Below are positions 34,039 through 36,034 of a stretch of 36,034 nucleotides of DNA, in pieces. Where the stretch lies: contig CAYNSB010000038.1 of NCBI GenBank assembly GCA_964399625.1, positions 1-36,034 on the forward strand, given 5' to 3'. The notes beneath the pieces were generated by a model. The model was not told the origin of the DNA. It searched no databases and worked only from the letters and a program-made list of their open reading frames with translations. A program made the translations under genes and the position numbers. This DNA comes from CAYNSB01 sp964399625 (GTDB lineage: Bacteria > Planctomycetota > Phycisphaerae > Phycisphaerales > UBA1924). The stretch's first letter is position 1; each line of letters begins with the position of its first letter.

Positions 34039-34069
34039 TTGTACTATTCGATCTCTTTATCCGTATACT
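34039..34069 (+). promoter_or_regulatory. Candidate promoter of the rrf2 gene
   Basis: -10 TATACT (34064-34069) is close to consensus. The best -35 is TTGTAC (34039-34044) with a long 19-base spacer. Transcription would start near 34076, leaving a short leader with GAGGAG. This supports the start codon at 34095 over the ATG at 34071. Confidence 0.4.
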
Positions 34070-34094
34070 CATGGAGACCCTTGAGGAGTCTGCC

Positions 34095-34589
34095 ATGCTC
34101 AGCCAAGCCGTTGGGTACGCGGCGACAGCCTTGGGTTTTGTCGCTGCCGCGGGCGGAAGCCCGGTGCTCGTGAAGGAAATCGCCGAGGCCTCGGGAATCC
34201 CCGGCTCGTACCTCGCCAAGATCATCAACGTCCTGGCTCGCAAGGGCGTGGTGCTGACGCAACGAGGCATCGGCGGCGGCGTGACGCTGGCACGCGGCGC
34301 CACCGAGATCAATCTGTTCGATCTGTGCGTCGCGCTCGACGATGCGTCCACGCAGCAGCGCTGCCTGCTCAGCACCGAAGAGTGCTGCGACTCGCGGGCC
34401 TGCCCCGCGCACCAGTTCTGGTCTCGCCAACGCGAGGACTACGTCGCGTTCCTGAAGCGCACGACGGTTGCTGATGTGGCCGCGTTCGAAACGCGTCGCC
34501 GCTGGAAAGCCGGAGCGAGCACGCTCCCGGGCGACCGCCTCGCGTCGATCGCGCTGCCCGTGCGCGGCACGAGCAACGGCGCGCACTAG
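34095..34589 (+). CDS. Rrf2 family transcriptional regulator with Fe-S-type cysteines
   Basis: A 164-residue winged-helix regulator. ATG 34095 is chosen because GAGGAG (34083-34088) lies six bases upstream and the Rrf2 fold begins at MLSQAVGYAATAL; ATG 34071 is an alternative. The DNA-binding part reads VLVKEIAEASGIPGSYLAKIINVLARKGVV and RGIGGGVTLAR, the typical Rrf2 recognition helix and wing. The sensor segment has Cys90, Cys97 or Cys98, and Cys103, with His106 three residues after the last Cys. IscR and NsrR use three Cys plus another residue to hold an Fe-S cluster; the spacing here (C-x6-C-x5-C) differs slightly. It is divergent from the cco operon, so control of that operon by oxygen, NO or iron status is a reasonable inference. 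Confidence 0.92.
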   Translation: MLSQAVGYAATALGFVAAAGGSPVLVKEIAEASGIPGSYLAKIINVLARKGVVLTQRGIGGGVTLARGATEINLFDLCVALDDASTQQRCLLSTEECCDSRACPAHQFWSRQREDYVAFLKRTTVADVAAFETRRRWKAGASTLPGDRLASIALPVRGTSNGAH

Positions 34590-34599
34590 TCGATCGGGC

Positions 34600-35877
34600 T
34601 TACCACAGCATGCGCACGCGGATGGTCTCGGGAATCTTCCGCAGCGCCGCGGTGAGAAGCTCGCCGTCCGTGGGATCCACGTCCAGCACGACGTACCCGA
34701 TCTGCGCGTTCGTCTGGAGGTACTGCGCGGCGATATTGGCCCCCAGGTCCGCGGCGGCACTGTTGATGCTTCTGAGCACGCCCGGCAAGTTCTTGTGGAA
34801 GTGGAGTACGCGGTGGCGTCGCCCCCCCGCCGCCTTGCGTGCCTCGCCCTTGCGCGGGCTGGTTTCCTCAATGATCGACTGCTCGGGGAGCTCGACCTGC
34901 GGCACGTTCACCGCGCCCGTCGTGGAGCCGTTGTTGACGAACTTCACGAGCTTGGCGCACACGTCGTCCGCGATCGCGGCCTGAGCCTCCTCGGTGCTGC
35001 CGCCGATGTGCGGCGTGAGGATGACATTGGGCAGTCCGCGGACCTCGCTCTCAAAGGTGTCGCCCTTGCCCGCGGGCTCGACGGGGAAGACATCGAGCGC
35101 CGCCCCGGCAAGGCGGCCGCTCTTGAGGGCCGCGGCCAGGGCCGGGATGTCCACCACGCTGCCCCGCGCGTTGTTGATGAGGCACGAGCCGGGCTTCATC
35201 TTCGCCAGTTCCTTCGCACCGATGAGCTTCTTGGTCTGCGGCGTCGCCGGGACGTGGAGGGTCAGAACGTCGCTCTGCTCGAGGACTTCGGCGAGGCTCC
35301 GCGCCGCGCGGGCGTTGCCCAGGGCCAGCTTGGAGATGATGTCGAAGAAGACAACTCGCATCCCAAGCGACTCGGCGAGCACGGACACCTGCGATCCGAT
35401 GTGCCCGTAGCCGACGATGCCGATCGTGCGGCCACGAACCTCGTGCGACCCCTCGGCGGACTTGTCCCAATCGCCCGCGTGCAGGCGCGTGGACTTGTCG
35501 AAGAGACGGCGCGTGAGCGCGATGGCCTCGGCGACGGTCAGTTCCGCGACCGATCGCGTGTTGGAGAACGGCGAGTTGAACACCGGCACGCCGCCCATGC
35601 ACGCCTCGTCCACCGCGACCTGGTTGGTGCCGATGCAGAAGCAGCCAACGGCCAGGAGCCTGGGCGCGGCACGGAGAACCGCGGGCGTGACCTCCGTCTT
35701 CGAGCGGATGCCCAGCAGGTGCGCGTCGCGCGCCAGTTCGATGAGTTTGCCCTCGTCGGGCGCGCCGGAGAGCGTCTTGACCGAGAACCCCTCTCGTGCA
35801 AGAGCGTCCACGGCGGAGGCGTGCACATTCTCCACGAGCACGACCCTGATCTTGTCCTTCGGGAACGAGGTTTTCAT
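34600..35877 (-). CDS. serA: D-3-phosphoglycerate dehydrogenase
   Basis: SerA oxidises 3-phosphoglycerate with NAD as the first step of serine synthesis. The 425-residue protein is of the short E. coli type. It has CIGTNQVAVDEA and FSNTRSVAELTVAE in the substrate domain, the NAD-binding GYGHIG (156-161), and catalytic Arg238 (NARG), Glu267 (DVFPVEPA) and His290 (TPHIGGST). A C-terminal ACT domain (HRVLHFHKNLPGVLRSINS onward) is the serine-binding regulatory site in E. coli, so feedback inhibition is likely. There is a short Lys/Arg/Glu-rich insert before the ACT domain (about residues 345-358). It converges on the rrf2 gene with a 10-base gap. No clear ribosome site precedes ATG. Confidence 0.97.
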   Translation of the reverse strand: MKTSFPKDKIRVVLVENVHASAVDALAREGFSVKTLSGAPDEGKLIELARDAHLLGIRSKTEVTPAVLRAAPRLLAVGCFCIGTNQVAVDEACMGGVPVFNSPFSNTRSVAELTVAEAIALTRRLFDKSTRLHAGDWDKSAEGSHEVRGRTIGIVGYGHIGSQVSVLAESLGMRVVFFDIISKLALGNARAARSLAEVLEQSDVLTLHVPATPQTKKLIGAKELAKMKPGSCLINNARGSVVDIPALAAALKSGRLAGAALDVFPVEPAGKGDTFESEVRGLPNVILTPHIGGSTEEAQAAIADDVCAKLVKFVNNGSTTGAVNVPQVELPEQSIIEETSPRKGEARKAAGGRRHRVLHFHKNLPGVLRSINSAAADLGANIAAQYLQTNAQIGYVVLDVDPTDGELLTAALRKIPETIRVRMLW

Positions 35878-35927
35878 GGCTGGTTGATGCGTGGAAACGG
35901 CATGAAAGTAGGCGATTGCGGACGGAC

Positions 35928-35960
35928 AAAAGCGATCGACCCCGCCCGAGAGAGGCGGGG
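35928..35960 (-). terminator. Intrinsic terminator after tRNA-Val
   Basis: On the minus strand, six bases after the tRNA, a perfect 7-bp stem (CCCCGCC 35940-35946 with GGCGGGG 35954-35960) is followed within nine bases by TTTT (35928-35931). The serA start lies just beyond, so it isolates serA from tRNA transcription. Confidence 0.8.
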
Positions 35961-35965
35961 CCGAA

Positions 35966-36034
35966 TGGGCGATACTGGGCTCGAACCAGTGACCTCCACA
36001 GTGTCATTGTGGCGCGCTAGCCAACTGCGCCAAT
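35966..36034 (-). tRNA. tRNA-Val (anticodon GAC), 5' end cut by the window edge
   Basis: On the minus strand the cloverleaf is clear. The D-arm is GCGC-AGTTGGCTA-GCGC. The anticodon arm is CCACA-ATGACAC-TGTGG, with T33 and anticodon GAC. The T-arm is ACTGG-TTCGAGC-CCAGT, and the acceptor 3' strand is ATCGCCC with discriminator A. The first five bases of the acceptor 5' strand (expected GGGCG) lie beyond base 36034. The CCA end is not encoded. Confidence 0.95.

Noticed and set aside
1..36034. CRISPR arrays, insertion sequences, prophage or toxin-antitoxin genes
   Set aside because: No regularly spaced repeats, transposase, integrase or paired small toxin-like genes were seen anywhere in the window.

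Overview
The window is high-GC DNA from a bacterium that looks like a member of the Planctomycetota, most probably class Phycisphaerae. The evidence is a GC-type dockerin-like tandem tail on a secreted amylase, a PEP-CTERM-type protein with a 'PAPASLALLGLGG...RRRR' tail, a fused ccoN-ccoO gene, and a Gram-negative outer-membrane LptD. No mobile element, CRISPR array or phage gene was found. The assembly has one 10-N gap (358-367) inside a gene.

Layout. 1-4147: divergent secreted glycosidases, a GH31 enzyme (minus, cut by the window edge and by the N gap) and a GH13 amylase (plus) with the dockerin-like tail. 4266-4751: a GNAT acetyltransferase, convergent with a PEP-CTERM exported protein (4908-5852, minus). 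6281-8034: rpsB-tsf, closed by a strong terminator. 8146-10655: an M2 (ACE-like) zinc peptidase and a LURP-one/scramblase-like protein in tandem. 10656-11108: a 450-base non-coding stretch holding a probable structured RNA that ends in an intrinsic terminator. 11109-14273: LptD. 14335-15258 (minus): an unrecognised lipoprotein. 15385-20510: thiS-thiG-hrpA. 20610-24312: an HtrA-like protease followed by a second protein that appears to contain two catalytically dead HtrA-like protease domains.

24490-33810 (minus) is a complete cbb3 oxidase locus, in transcription order ccoNO, ccoQ, ccoP, ccoG, ccoH, a SafE/TauE-like membrane protein, ccoI and ccoS, with a DUF3467 gene downstream. Several junctions overlap by 4-11 bases, so it is very likely one operon that builds the oxidase, loads its copper and matures it. 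An Rrf2-family regulator with an Fe-S-type cysteine set is divergent from it (34095-34589). The shared intergenic region carries a TTGACA promoter and three inverted repeats. serA (34600-35877, minus) and a tRNA-Val(GAC) cut by the right edge close the window.

The points most worth a second look are the terminator-linked RNA at 10875-11021, the active/dead HtrA pair, and the dyad-rich control region between rrf2 and ccoNO.
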